Positions 53,615-63,481 of a DNA stretch of 64,000 bases are shown in pieces. A program made the position numbers and the translations under genes. Numbering within the stretch: position 1 is the stretch's first letter; each line of letters begins with the position of its first letter. Under the pieces are notes generated by a model that was given only the letters and a program-made list of their open reading frames with translations, was not told the origin of the DNA and ran no database searches. This DNA comes from Dorea_A sp016295505 (lineage in GTDB: Bacteria; Bacillota; Clostridia; Lachnospirales; Lachnospiraceae), in the NCBI RefSeq assembly GCF_039832105.1, contig NZ_JBDOHS010000003.1, forward strand, positions 1 through 64,000. Reading direction: 5' to 3'.

Positions 53615-54436
53615 ATGGCAAATATCATAGAAATCACTGATTTTTCCGCACCGGAGCTGGACATCTACGCCCGCTTTACAGAAGCACAATTATTGAATCG
53701 AGATCACCCGGAACAGGGAATCTTTATCGCTGAGAGCCCGAAAGTCATTGAACGCGCACTGGATGCCGGGTGTGTCCCCATATCCATTCTCCTTGAGCGC
53801 AGGCATATTCAGACGCAGGCACGGGAAATCCTTGTCCGATGCGGCGATATTCCTGTCTATACTGCAGATTTTGACGTACTCACACAGCTCACCGGGTATA
53901 AGTTAACGCGCGGAATGCTATGTGCCATGCAACGTCCCTCTCTGCCTTCTGTGGAATTCGTATGCCGGGATGCCCGCAGAATCGCCGTACTGGAAAATGT
54001 CATGAACCCTACAAACGTCGGTGCGATCTTCCGCTCCGCCGCTGCTCTGAATATGGACGCCGTTCTACTGACCTGCGGCTGCAGCAATCCCCTGTATCGA
54101 CGTGCGATTCGAGTCAGCATGGGAACCGTATTTCAGATTCCCTGGACGTTCCTCCCGGAAACCGGTGATTCTTCGCAATCCGGCATCTCCCTTCTGCAGA
54201 GTCTCGGCTTCCGAACCGCTGCAATGGCACTGACAGATGATTCTGTATCCATCGATGATAAACAACTGTTGTCAGAAGAAAAGCTGGCCATCGTCCTTGG
54301 AACAGAAGGTGATGGTCTTGCCACGTCTACCATCTCCTCGTGTGATTACACCGTACGGATTCCCATGTCCCACGGCGTAGACTCTCTGAACGTTGCTGCC
54401 GCCAGTGCAGTTGCCTTCTGGCAGCTTTCCAGGTAA
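53615..54436 (+). CDS. SpoU/TrmH-family RNA 2'-O-methyltransferase
   Basis: 273 residues. N-terminal substrate-binding domain (1-110), then the SPOUT knot with motif 1 ENVMNPTNVGAIFRSAAAL, motif 2 VLGTEGDGLA and motif 3 IPMSHGVDSLNVAAASAVAF. Methylates a ribose in rRNA or tRNA. AAAGGAG before the ATG. Single gene with a strong terminator. Confidence 0.92.
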   Translation: MANIIEITDFSAPELDIYARFTEAQLLNRDHPEQGIFIAESPKVIERALDAGCVPISILLERRHIQTQAREILVRCGDIPVYTADFDVLTQLTGYKLTRGMLCAMQRPSLPSVEFVCRDARRIAVLENVMNPTNVGAIFRSAAALNMDAVLLTCGCSNPLYRRAIRVSMGTVFQIPWTFLPETGDSSQSGISLLQSLGFRTAAMALTDDSVSIDDKQLLSEEKLAIVLGTEGDGLATSTISSCDYTVRIPMSHGVDSLNVAAASAVAFWQLSR

Positions 54437-54452
54437 AAGATTGCCCCAAAAA

Positions 54453-54501
54453 AGCAGTGAAAAAGAACCCCGGCAAAGATGCGGGGTTCTTTTTCACTGC
54501 T
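54453..54501. terminator. Strong terminator after the methyltransferase
   Basis: 20-bp perfect inverted repeat (54453-54472 with 54482-54501), AAAAAGAACCCCG arm, 9-base loop. The stem contains its own U-run, so it can work on both strands. Confidence 0.85.
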
Positions 54502-54766
54502 TGATTGACTGCAACTTATACTATTTCAATTACAGTCAACCTTTTTTGTATGCCTGATTGACTGTATTTCAAAATATCCTGATCACAGTCATCTCTTTTC
54601 ACTTACTTGATTGACTGCAATTTATATTTTCATGATTGCAGTCATTTCTCAATGCATATTTTATTGGCCTCCATTCAATTATTCTTTATCACGGTCAATT
54701 CTTTACACACATTTAATTGACCTCCAGCATAATATTCTCAAATACAGTCATCTTTCTACACTATAC
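54502..54766. repeat. Tandem array of five 53-bp imperfect repeats, each with an inverted pair
   Basis: Units begin at 54502, 54555, 54608, 54661 and 54714: exactly 53 bp apart. Each starts T-x-ATTGaC(t) and, about 30 bases on, has CaGTCA(a/t), so ATTGACTG and CAGTCAAT can pair within each unit. Middles and tails have diverged. 53 is not a multiple of 3, so it is not coding. It lies between two converging genes. Confidence 0.8.
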
Positions 54767-54871
54767 AAGCGTCAGAGCGACATAAGGCACCCTACATAAT
54801 GCACAAAAAAGACATCTATCATTTTAATAAGTGACAAGAATTGTCATGACAGCAAAACATTCGCTTCCTAT

Positions 54872-54892
54872 TTTCCTGATGCTGTCAGGAAA
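54872..54892. terminator. Hairpin downstream of the STAND gene
   Basis: TTTCCTGA (54872-54879) pairs with 54885-54892 over TGCTG. Short U-rich tail only; a weak terminator for the minus-strand gene ending at 54927. Confidence 0.45.
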
Positions 54893-54926
54893 TCGGATTT
54901 CCTCGTCAACCTGTTTGTTTGCCTGA

Positions 54927-57900
54927 TTACACTCCACATCCCCGTATTCTTTCCGCCAGCTGTTTCCGGGAGTTTTCCGTAAAGTACATCAGATATTCCT
55001 GATAAATCTCATATAGTTTATGCTTCTTTGGATCCTCAGCTGTTTCATCTGCTTCCCGGAAAAAGTTCATCTCGCTCACAATCCACAGATTCTCTGTACC
55101 ATTCAGCCAATTTCGAAGATCACTCACCCACTCATCCACATTCTGTGCAAGCAGCCGGTCAAATATGTCCTTTACTTCCATTTTCCTTTTCCTGTCCACA
55201 CTTCTCCATTCCTCCATGCAGGAATATTCCGGAATCTTCCGGAAGAAATCATGAAGAAGTTCTTTATCGTTCAGGCGAACAGATCGTTCCTCTACAAGTG
55301 CAGGAAGTGGGGCGTATCCACATATTTTCTCCACTTCAGAAAGCATATTCAGATTTTCCACAGATAGCCCTTTTAAATTGACATTCTGGTAATTGTTACG
55401 CCATAATTCCATGGCATGTTCCGCTATCTCCTTCTTTTCTTCCTCCGTGGTACAGGAATCATACAGCTCGCGGATCATCGCAAATATCTCTTCATCCAGA
55501 TTTTTATAATCTGTCTGCCAGGTCATTCCGTCAGATGTCAGATCCTTCAGTGCCAGGGCACGATCTTCCCATGTATCGGTTACATCTTCCTGTCCTTTTA
55601 TCACTGTATTTCCTTTTTCATAGGCCAGGCGCACTTTTTCCAGTTTCCCCCAATATGCTTCTCTTCGTTCTTGATCCACAGAAAAATATTTCTTTTCCCC
55701 GGAAACTGCTTTTAATACATGAAGGTATCGCTGTGCCTGTTCTTGCCTCACAATCATCGGCCCCTTCTTTTCCAGTATCTTCCATTCATCTCTGGTCAGT
55801 TCCGGATATAAGGTCTTTAACATATACTCGTCAATACCGCCGGTATCCGTACTCTGACGCTTATCAATTTCCGAAAGAAGGCCGGATAGTTTCTTTTCAT
55901 CTTTTTCCTTAAGCACACACATGGCCTGACTGTACAGGCGATACAGCTTTGCTTCCTCATGAACCTCATTCTCCTCCGGTATCTGTACGAACCAGCGGTC
56001 TGCCTCTTCGAAGCATCCAAAATACATCCACATCCGCCCAATCAATAATTTGTTACAGGGCAGGATGACGATTCCTGCATCCATCTGCTTCCTAATATAT
56101 CCATAGATATCGATCCAATAGTTTGCCATGTCCGGAACCAGAGACAAAGCAATGGCAACTCCCCTCAGGTCATACCTGCACAATGCCTCAGTAAATACCT
56201 GCAGCTGACGATCCATATTCAGATTCCGTTTTTTACAGTAGCCTGCCATTTGGCATAAAAATGCAAAGATATCCATGTATTTCCAGTCGTTCCATCTGTT
56301 TTGATTTCCCAGTTCAAGCATCCGGTCCATCGTCCGAAAGACGTAACTGTCGATGACAGAAGCATAATCTTTCTCTTTCGCCTTCTCCATGCAGATCTTA
56401 AACGCATATCTGTATTCTTCCCGGCACGTCCCGGGATAAAAATGGTAGACATCTATCTGATCCCGGAATCTGGTATGTCCGTCATCCGTCTGTCCGCTGC
56501 ACTGCCCTGTCAGATTTCCCATGCGCATGGCTTCTGCTTTCTGCCATACCGCATACAGATTATAGAACAGAGATTTTACGTGCCACTTTCGCTCCTCAAA
56601 ACGCCTCTGCATCTGTTCACACACGCTTTCCCAGTAGTGGATCGCTGTACTGTAAATATCCCTTGCCGACACATACTCTTTTTCGGCAAGCAGGAGATCC
56701 CCCTGCAGCAGCATAAGCTGCCCTTTCATCCAGAAGTCCAGATGTCCCTGTTCCTTCCACTGCTCCAGAAGAATCTGATATTCTTTCGCTTCTTCCAAAT
56801 CACTTCTCTTGAATGCGATCCGGCCAAGAATATAGTCAAGCTCTGCTTCCACACTCGGAATTGTCTGCTGACTTTCTGTTTTATACTGTGCCAGCAGTGC
56901 TTTCCCTTCTGCTGCAAATCTATACGCATCCTCATCCTCTCCCGCGTGATAAAGCACACGTCCTGCAATCTGCAGACCGGCCAGAAGCTTTCCGAAGTTC
57001 TGCCGTGTCCGTTTTCTCTCCCACAGTTTTTTCGCAGAATCTATCTGTTCATAAGCGTACGGAACCGCTTCATTGACACAGAGCTTATCATCCAGATTTT
57101 CCGCAAGGAGCGCCGCTGCAAGCCAGTGCCGCTCTTCCGCCTTTTTCTCCCGGGATCTCCGGACGTTTCTTCCCTCTTCCTGCAGGAGATCATACGCTCT
57201 CTTTGCGTGTTTTAACGCTTGCTCTATCTGATATTCCGCCACTTCCTCCTGTGCACGTTCCAGCAGCATATCTTCATAATATGCCCAGTCTACATAAACA
57301 TAATCTTTCTCACACAGTTCTTCAAAATAGGCAAAGCTCAGGTCCCACGCTTCCCGTTCACGCCGAATCCACTTCTCCCTATCTTCCAGCTCCTGCTGCC
57401 CGTGCAGAGCCGCAACGTCTTTTGCAAAAAAGGATGCCTGAACCGCCACCTCCTGCTGCCAGTAATCTGTATGTGCGACCTGATATGCCCGTTTACACAC
57501 ATTCAGACTCTCATACCGATACTGATAACGGTGTTCTCTGTCCACATCATGTCCGTAAAAGTTCAACGTCCGTGATAAAAGTCTCAAAGTCTCCACACTG
57601 GTATCTTCCTCACTTAATGCTCGCGCAAGCTCCAGCGCTTCCTTTGCACAACACGCGCCCCGGTACGGATCCTCTTTTTCATAATGCCTTGTGGCTTCCA
57701 GACAGACCTCAATTTTTGCCATCCGAACTCTTCTTTTCCGTGCAAGCTCCGGATGCTGTTCACATAATACCAGCGCTTTTTCCAGATATTCCAGCACATA
57801 TTCATTTCTATATTTACGACTTCTTTCTGCAAACAATCTACAGAAATACAGATACCATACAACTGCATCCTCTCCTGCAGCCTCACTGTCGGACAGGTTT

Positions 57901-60269
57901 TCCGCATCTCGCAGCAGCTCCTTAAGTATCCCGAATCCCTCATCTATATGATCCGTCTCGAACAGATTCCTCATCTCCACAGAATCAATCTCAATTTTTC
58001 TTAATCTTTTTCTATCGCAATCCTGCATGAGGGAAAGAAAGCTTCTTGCCAATTGAATATGTCTTTGACTCTCTTCCGGCGCATCCCCATATAAAAGCTC
58101 CATCAGAACATCTACTTTCAGTTCCGCCGGAAGATCTGCAATCCGACAGATCTTTTCACAGATATTTCTTCTAAAGTTCTCTGTCCTTTGCTCTCTCTCG
58201 TACCTGCCTGCGGATTTCCAGAAGGCAAACAGACGCTCTACACCTGTGTGATCCATTTCATCCGGCATCTTCATAAAATATGCCGCCGCATCTTCATCAT
58301 CTCTCAGCATCTGCGCTGCCAGCTCCTGTACCTTTTGATATGTATCCCAGTTCCTACATTCTCTCAGCACTTTTGCCCCGAGCACATCCTTGCTCTTCAG
58401 GATATGTACATAGCCTTCCCGCTCCATAAACTCCGGATTAACAGCACTGTATTCAATAAAACAGCGGCGTATCTCAGCTGCCTCTTTGCCCATGTCCCGT
58501 ATCATTGCCTCATAATAGATGCGGTGTGCAAAGATCCATTTTCCATCTTCCTTTTCCGTAAATACATCGTACAGATAATACAGAATTTCCTGAAACTTAA
58601 GCTGTGAAAATTCGAAAGACTGCTGCCTTAAGATGTCACCGATCTCCCGTTCGGAAAGTCCCGTACCGGAAAGCGCAATCAGATAAGCAACCTTTTTAAA
58701 AAATGTACTCTCAAACATCTCACCGATACGGTCAAATAACGCTGACGACAACTCCGTCACCTGTTCCGGTGTCTCTTCAATGATCTTCTGCATATACAGA
58801 TGCAGTCCATCCATGCCGGGAGCAAGTTTCTCTGCCTCCTGAAATTCTTCCTGGCGCATGGCAAATAAACGCTGCAAAAGAAGCGACAGGAAAAGTGGAT
58901 TTCCGGATCCCTCTTTGGCACATATTCTCGTCTCTACAATATCATCTATTTTCTTGCCTCGATGTGCACTCGTCTTTTGGATCAATTGCTTTTTTTCATT
59001 TTCTGTAAAACGCTTTACTTTAATGAGCCGGATTTTCTTTGCTTTAAGCAGCACGTGCTCATATGGGAAATCATCCAGTGAAGAAGTAATCACAAAGAGA
59101 TTCGGGCACAGATCCATAATATCCAGATATGCCTTTTTATAGTCCGGGAACAGCTGATCCAGTGCATCAATAAAGCAAAACACCGGCTGCTTTACAAATT
59201 TCCTGTCCAGTTCTCTGAGATACACATTCTGGTTTTCAGGTTGAAAATCATGCTCCATCCCCAGAATTTCTTCCATTCGATAGATCAGCACAGATTTTAG
59301 CGTCATCACATTCTGACATCCCGGATTCCCGCTAAAGTACAGAATCGTCTGTGCTCCCGCATCCTTTACCTGCTGTTCCAGATAAGCGATCAGCGCACTT
59401 TTTCCACTTCCGGCACCTCCTGACAGATGGATGCACTGCTCATTCCCATGCTCGTTTTTGATCTTGCTGTGGTAACGGCTGTATTTGTCTCCTGCCATGA
59501 ACCACAACCCTTCCATTGCTTTATTTTCTTCATATAATCTCGGTGTATAGACAGACAGATATCTTTCTTTCGTATACTGTGCATCCAGCAGATATTGCTG
59601 AACAGAATTTTTCGCTTTCCGGTCTCCCAGTTCCACACGCAGCATGTCTTCCATCATACGATAGATACTTTCTCCAAGCTCTTTCATACCTGTCAGAGTC
59701 TGTCGTTCTTCATCCCATTCCACCTCATATTCCAGTACTTTCGCATTCTTTTTTGCACGGATCTGTTCCTTCAGTCTCCTGAGCTTCTGTTCATGTTCAG
59801 GGCTTTCCGCCAGATAGATGCCCCTCTTATCCTCAGGAATACGCTCAAGAAAATCAGGGTTGCGGAAACAGAAAATACATCTCTTAAGCGTCTCTTCTTC
59901 ACTGAGGGCACCGTATTTTATTTCCAGATTTGTAATGCTCATTGACTCTTCATACTGCGCCGTCACACGCTCATCCCGAAGCGACTCCACAACGTCCACA
60001 TCCGGGATCCAGCCATACCGATCCCCTAATAATACAATGATATAAGGCTTACAGCGATCAATCGCATCAATACAGACGCGAAGTACCTGATAGTTGCTTT
60101 CTTCCTCACTCATATGATAGGTATCCACGCCCCAGCGAAGATCCACTTCCTGAATATCTTCTCCATACTGCCCCACCAGGCGTCGGAGTCTCGGGAATAT
60201 TTTTTCATGAAGATAATCCCGTTCTGCCTGCATATCCTTAAACGTACTGGAAATAAATACCGACCTCAT
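54927..60269 (-). CDS. DUF4062 / STAND-type ATPase with helical repeats, 1780 residues
   Basis: N-terminal DUF4062 domain (RSVFISSTFKDMQAERDYL; about 1-120), a TIR/SIR-like fold found at the head of many signalling ATPases. NACHT/AAA STAND core with Walker A GGAGSGKSA (284-292) and Walker B VFCFIDALDQL (363-373), then a winged-helix-like region and about 1200 residues of TPR-like helical repeats. AGGAGG before the ATG. Architecture matches antiviral STAND (Avs-like) and NPHP3-like proteins: repeats sense a trigger, the N-terminal domain acts. Effector chemistry unknown. Last gene of an operon behind a Gfo/Idh pseudogene and a Cro-type regulator. Confidence 0.85.
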   Translation of the reverse strand: MRSVFISSTFKDMQAERDYLHEKIFPRLRRLVGQYGEDIQEVDLRWGVDTYHMSEEESNYQVLRVCIDAIDRCKPYIIVLLGDRYGWIPDVDVVESLRDERVTAQYEESMSITNLEIKYGALSEEETLKRCIFCFRNPDFLERIPEDKRGIYLAESPEHEQKLRRLKEQIRAKKNAKVLEYEVEWDEERQTLTGMKELGESIYRMMEDMLRVELGDRKAKNSVQQYLLDAQYTKERYLSVYTPRLYEENKAMEGLWFMAGDKYSRYHSKIKNEHGNEQCIHLSGGAGSGKSALIAYLEQQVKDAGAQTILYFSGNPGCQNVMTLKSVLIYRMEEILGMEHDFQPENQNVYLRELDRKFVKQPVFCFIDALDQLFPDYKKAYLDIMDLCPNLFVITSSLDDFPYEHVLLKAKKIRLIKVKRFTENEKKQLIQKTSAHRGKKIDDIVETRICAKEGSGNPLFLSLLLQRLFAMRQEEFQEAEKLAPGMDGLHLYMQKIIEETPEQVTELSSALFDRIGEMFESTFFKKVAYLIALSGTGLSEREIGDILRQQSFEFSQLKFQEILYYLYDVFTEKEDGKWIFAHRIYYEAMIRDMGKEAAEIRRCFIEYSAVNPEFMEREGYVHILKSKDVLGAKVLRECRNWDTYQKVQELAAQMLRDDEDAAAYFMKMPDEMDHTGVERLFAFWKSAGRYEREQRTENFRRNICEKICRIADLPAELKVDVLMELLYGDAPEESQRHIQLARSFLSLMQDCDRKRLRKIEIDSVEMRNLFETDHIDEGFGILKELLRDAENLSDSEAAGEDAVVWYLYFCRLFAERSRKYRNEYVLEYLEKALVLCEQHPELARKRRVRMAKIEVCLEATRHYEKEDPYRGACCAKEALELARALSEEDTSVETLRLLSRTLNFYGHDVDREHRYQYRYESLNVCKRAYQVAHTDYWQQEVAVQASFFAKDVAALHGQQELEDREKWIRREREAWDLSFAYFEELCEKDYVYVDWAYYEDMLLERAQEEVAEYQIEQALKHAKRAYDLLQEEGRNVRRSREKKAEERHWLAAALLAENLDDKLCVNEAVPYAYEQIDSAKKLWERKRTRQNFGKLLAGLQIAGRVLYHAGEDEDAYRFAAEGKALLAQYKTESQQTIPSVEAELDYILGRIAFKRSDLEEAKEYQILLEQWKEQGHLDFWMKGQLMLLQGDLLLAEKEYVSARDIYSTAIHYWESVCEQMQRRFEERKWHVKSLFYNLYAVWQKAEAMRMGNLTGQCSGQTDDGHTRFRDQIDVYHFYPGTCREEYRYAFKICMEKAKEKDYASVIDSYVFRTMDRMLELGNQNRWNDWKYMDIFAFLCQMAGYCKKRNLNMDRQLQVFTEALCRYDLRGVAIALSLVPDMANYWIDIYGYIRKQMDAGIVILPCNKLLIGRMWMYFGCFEEADRWFVQIPEENEVHEEAKLYRLYSQAMCVLKEKDEKKLSGLLSEIDKRQSTDTGGIDEYMLKTLYPELTRDEWKILEKKGPMIVRQEQAQRYLHVLKAVSGEKKYFSVDQERREAYWGKLEKVRLAYEKGNTVIKGQEDVTDTWEDRALALKDLTSDGMTWQTDYKNLDEEIFAMIRELYDSCTTEEEKKEIAEHAMELWRNNYQNVNLKGLSVENLNMLSEVEKICGYAPLPALVEERSVRLNDKELLHDFFRKIPEYSCMEEWRSVDRKRKMEVKDIFDRLLAQNVDEWVSDLRNWLNGTENLWIVSEMNFFREADETAEDPKKHKLYEIYQEYLMYFTENSRKQLAERIRGCGV

Positions 60270-60296
60270 AGTATGCCCTCCTGTCCTGTTCGTTCT

Positions 60297-60914
60297 TTAA
60301 TAATAACACTCCGGTCTCTCACAGACAGAATGTATCTTTTCCACAGATTGCTGTTTCCCGCTTCTTAAGATTGCACTCAACACTTCCAGCACATGACAGG
60401 CAAGTTCTTTTCCCACACGGGCGGGTGTACCTCTCAGAATCGCCTCCGCCATCTCCGATGGTCCGATTCCCCTGGCATTTTCAATATAATCATTGGCAAA
60501 TGGAAGCACCTGCATACGGGGTTCTTCCTGACGATCCTCCGGATTGCTCAGAAGCCGTACTTGATCCCCAAACCGGTCCGGATTGCCCAGATACAGCATT
60601 CCCTTCGTCCCGTAGATTACCATATCTGCCTGGTCTTTCCATACAGAATCCTGATCCATATGAAAAGTTCCGGTTACCCCACTTCGAAACTTTAAGATCG
60701 CAGAAACACGACTTTCATTCGGCGTATTCATAACCTTACCGTAATCCGGACTATCCGGATTAATATTCCTGTGTGTCGGGAACGGTGTACTGACAAATGC
60801 TGCCGTTTCCTCCACCGCACCTAAGAGACTCACAAGAGCCGTCATATAATAAACCGCATAATCGTAACAGACTCCGGCTCCCACAACACCAACACATATC
60901 TTTTTCTTCTCCAT
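60297..60914 (-). pseudogene. Gfo/Idh/MocA oxidoreductase with large internal deletion
   Basis: Starts with the NAD-binding strand CVGVVGAG (residues 7-14) and then jumps directly to VCYDYAVYYMTALVSLLGAV, which belongs to the C-terminal domain (usual GAGPVLDLGVYY). About 150 residues, with the rest of the Rossmann fold and the catalytic Lys, are missing, yet the frame is kept. The join sits at a GAG sequence present in both family positions, suggesting recombination between short repeats. Probably inactive. Confidence 0.8.
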
Positions 60915-60955
60915 ATTCTATCCTCTCCGTATCTTATTCCACTTCTCCTTCACTG

Positions 60956-61387
60956 CTAAAGTATTGCTTCCCCCAACTGATCCAGAAGATCATTTGTCTC
61001 CAGAACCGACATCCCGTTATTGATGCAGAAGATCACAATCGAATCCCTTCTGTGCTTGGGATAGAGCACGCCGGCCTGTGCAATGGTAAGTGCCCTCTGC
61101 ACTTCTGATACTGGAAGCTTCAGGGCCATACATAACGCGATCACCTTATCACGCCCCGGCTTTTTGGTTCCATTCAGAATCTGGTATCCATAATTCCGCT
61201 GAATCTGGGCCTCACAGATCAATTGACTTAATGACATCCCCGCATCTTCCATCCGGTGTCCGATATACTCCGGAAATGTCGTATCTGAAGTCTCCTTCAC
61301 GGTTATCTGTGCATATGCTTCCAGTTCCGATAATCCATCCATTGAATTTAATATTTTCATCAGTTCATCCGTCGTCTTTGGCTCCAT
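60956..61387 (-). CDS. Cro/C1-type HTH regulator
   Basis: 143 residues. HTH in the middle (about 52-80; GMSLSQLICEAQIQRNYGYQILNGTKKPGRDKV), N-terminal helix pair and a C-terminal helical domain (AQAGVLYPKHRRDSIVIFCINN). AAGGAAA before the ATG. Divergent from the kinase gene by 117 bp; such pairs are common in Lachnospiraceae and may share control. Confidence 0.75.
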   Translation of the reverse strand: MEPKTTDELMKILNSMDGLSELEAYAQITVKETSDTTFPEYIGHRMEDAGMSLSQLICEAQIQRNYGYQILNGTKKPGRDKVIALCMALKLPVSEVQRALTIAQAGVLYPKHRRDSIVIFCINNGMSVLETNDLLDQLGEAIL

Positions 61388-61504
61388 CCTGCATTTCCTT
61401 CCCGTGCGATTTGTTACAGTTCATACTCCTGCGTCGCTGCTCTTCTTGCATATTATTGAAATTCATTATATTATTTTGTAAGAATAAAAGCAAGGTGACG
61501 CCAT

Positions 61505-62596
61505 ATGCAAGTAAGAGAAAAGTATCAATTATCATTATATCAGGATCTTGGACCTCTCGACGGAATGGACCAGATTCATCTGAAACGGCACAGTATCACA
61601 GGAATCATCTGTGTTGAAAAGCACATTCCTTCCGACCTTTCCCCGATCTATACCTATCTGAAAGAACATCCCGGCCCATATATTCCGGCAATCTACGAAT
61701 GTATTGCTGCCGGGGATCAACTGCTCATCATAGAAGAATATATCCAGGGCAGAACTCTGGAAGCACGCATACAGGAACAGCTGATAAGCGAAAGTGAAAC
61801 GGTCCGCATCATGATGGAACTATGTGAAGCATTGCAGACACTCCACAATGCAACTCCTCCCATCATCTGCCGTGATCTGAAAGCAGAAAATATCATGATC
61901 GATCAAAACGGTAATGTCAAAATCATCGATTTTAATATCGCCAGAACCTATCAGGACGGGAAAAAGAGAGATACAAAGCTGATGGGTACCGCCGAGTATG
62001 CTGCCCCGGAACAGTTTGGATTCTTTCAGACGGACAACCGGACCGACATCTACGCTCTTGGCATACTGGTCAATTATATGGTGACCGGAAAGTTTCCGGT
62101 GGAACAGATGATATCCGGTGCTCTTTCCGATATTGTAAAAAAATGTACCTGTCTGGATCCGAAAGAACGCTATCAATCCGTGGAAGAATTAATGTCTGAT
62201 CTACAGGCACATTTTCCAGCATTACCTCAGACTTCTGAAAAAACACCTGTGACTCACAGCTTTGTCCCGCCCGGTTTTCGAAGTCATACTCCCTGGAAGA
62301 TGATCCTCTCCGTCATCGGTTATCTTCTCATTACTGATATTGCATTTTCCGTGGAAATGACCTCCAACGGCAGACCTGTAACCGGAACTCTTCTGCGCCT
62401 TGAACAGGGTGTCATATGGATCTCCCAACTCATACTGGTGGGACTCATCTTTAATTACCGGGGCTTCCGGCACAGATTCCCTCTGGTCAGGAGTGACAGA
62501 CCCGGGGTTCGAATCCTTGGATACATAATCGCAGAGTTCCTGTTATTGTTCCTTGCTGCAGCTATCTGTGCGTTGTTCGATCTTTCTCCATTGTAA
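61505..62596 (+). CDS. Membrane-anchored Ser/Thr protein kinase
   Basis: 363 residues. Kinase domain 1-235: a weak glycine loop, VEK (Lys39 region), catalytic loop CRDLKAEN (122-129, Asp124; Cys replaces the usual His), DFN (142-144, in place of DFG) and APEQ (168-171). Three membrane helices follow (about 266-282, 303-317, 338-358). Hanks-type; the HRD and DFG changes are tolerated in some active kinases. AAGGTG precedes the ATG. Substrate unknown; neighbours are a regulator and a surface protein. Confidence 0.88.
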   Translation: MQVREKYQLSLYQDLGPLDGMDQIHLKRHSITGIICVEKHIPSDLSPIYTYLKEHPGPYIPAIYECIAAGDQLLIIEEYIQGRTLEARIQEQLISESETVRIMMELCEALQTLHNATPPIICRDLKAENIMIDQNGNVKIIDFNIARTYQDGKKRDTKLMGTAEYAAPEQFGFFQTDNRTDIYALGILVNYMVTGKFPVEQMISGALSDIVKKCTCLDPKERYQSVEELMSDLQAHFPALPQTSEKTPVTHSFVPPGFRSHTPWKMILSVIGYLLITDIAFSVEMTSNGRPVTGTLLRLEQGVIWISQLILVGLIFNYRGFRHRFPLVRSDRPGVRILGYIIAEFLLLFLAAAICALFDLSPL

Positions 62597-62697
62597 GTGT
62601 ATGCTGCCGGCATACCAATTCCTGTATCACATCCTGTAGAGTAAAAGGAGAATAACACCATCAATGCTCCTTTGCTGATGGAAATGGAGGAAAGGCT

Positions 62698-63429
62698 ATG
62701 AATAACAACAAAAAAAAGACAGGAAAATTAAAATGGATCATCATTGGAATCGTCGTACTGATCATCATCGCTGTCGGAATGAGCGGCAATTCTGATAAAA
62801 GCTCATCCGAGAGCTCTGAAAGCACAAAATCCGACAGCAGTCAGACATCGGATACGGAAAAAGACACCCTTCCGGAAGTCATCGAAGAACACTATGAAAT
62901 AGATCTGACTGCCGGAAACTATACAGCAGGCATCGATCTCCCGGTCGGCACTTACAATCTGACCGCCACCGCCGGATCCGGGAACGTTTCCTCATCCAAT
63001 ATGTACAACGGCGGCCTGAATGAGATCATGGGGTTGGAAAATGACGGGTACAATCAGCAAACCTTCAATGGTCTGAAGATGGAAGAAGGCGTCATATTAT
63101 CTCTTGGCGGTGATGTGACGATCCATCTGGTCTCCGATAATGCAAGGACACAGGAAGTAACTCCCAGAAGTCCGTCCGAAGGATCGCCTGTAGATCTGCA
63201 GCCCGGCAATTATACCGCAGGAACAGATTTCCCTGCCGGTACTTACAACATCATCGCAACCGGACCTTCCGGAAACGTCTCTTCATCTAATATGTATGAC
63301 GAAGGGCTGAACGAGATTATGGGAACGGATGGATTTGGGATTGCCCAGTACAACAATGCCCGCCTGGATGACAAAGTGACGCTGGAAATCTCCGGAACCA
63401 GCGTACAACTTGTACCGGTCGGCGAATAA
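62698..63429 (+). CDS. Membrane-anchored protein with two tandem repeat domains
   Basis: 243 residues. N-terminal membrane helix (11-29), Ser-rich linker (33-60), then two copies of about 75 residues sharing GNYTAGxDxPxGTYN, GNVSSSNMYxxGLNEIMG and a closing beta strand (starts near 70 and 163). Domain exposed outside the cell. I recognise it only as a common surface/lipoprotein-like family of Firmicutes. GGAGG before the ATG. It may be a partner or ligand reader for the kinase. Confidence 0.7.
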   Translation: MNNNKKKTGKLKWIIIGIVVLIIIAVGMSGNSDKSSSESSESTKSDSSQTSDTEKDTLPEVIEEHYEIDLTAGNYTAGIDLPVGTYNLTATAGSGNVSSSNMYNGGLNEIMGLENDGYNQQTFNGLKMEEGVILSLGGDVTIHLVSDNARTQEVTPRSPSEGSPVDLQPGNYTAGTDFPAGTYNIIATGPSGNVSSSNMYDEGLNEIMGTDGFGIAQYNNARLDDKVTLEISGTSVQLVPVGE

Positions 63430-63438
63430 CCAATATAA

Positions 63439-63468
63439 GGGGCAGCGCATCTTTTCGATGCCTGCCCC
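63439..63468. terminator. Hairpin between converging genes
   Basis: GGGGCAG (63439-63445) pairs with 63462-63468, with inner GCATC/GATGC. Works for both strands in principle; U-run is short. Confidence 0.55.
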
Positions 63469-63481
63469 GTAAAATTATCTC

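Noticed and set aside
54502..54766. CRISPR array
   Set aside because: Repeats are not near-identical direct repeats with unique spacers, the conserved parts are short and split, and there are no cas genes in the window.
56301..57215. 304-residue plus-strand frame
   Set aside because: Antisense to the STAND gene, no ribosome site and no recognisable motif; the other long frames opposite this gene are the same kind of shadow.
62506..62516. GGTTCGAATCC, the T-arm core of tRNA genes
   Set aside because: It lies inside the kinase coding frame; no acceptor, D or anticodon stems can be built around it.
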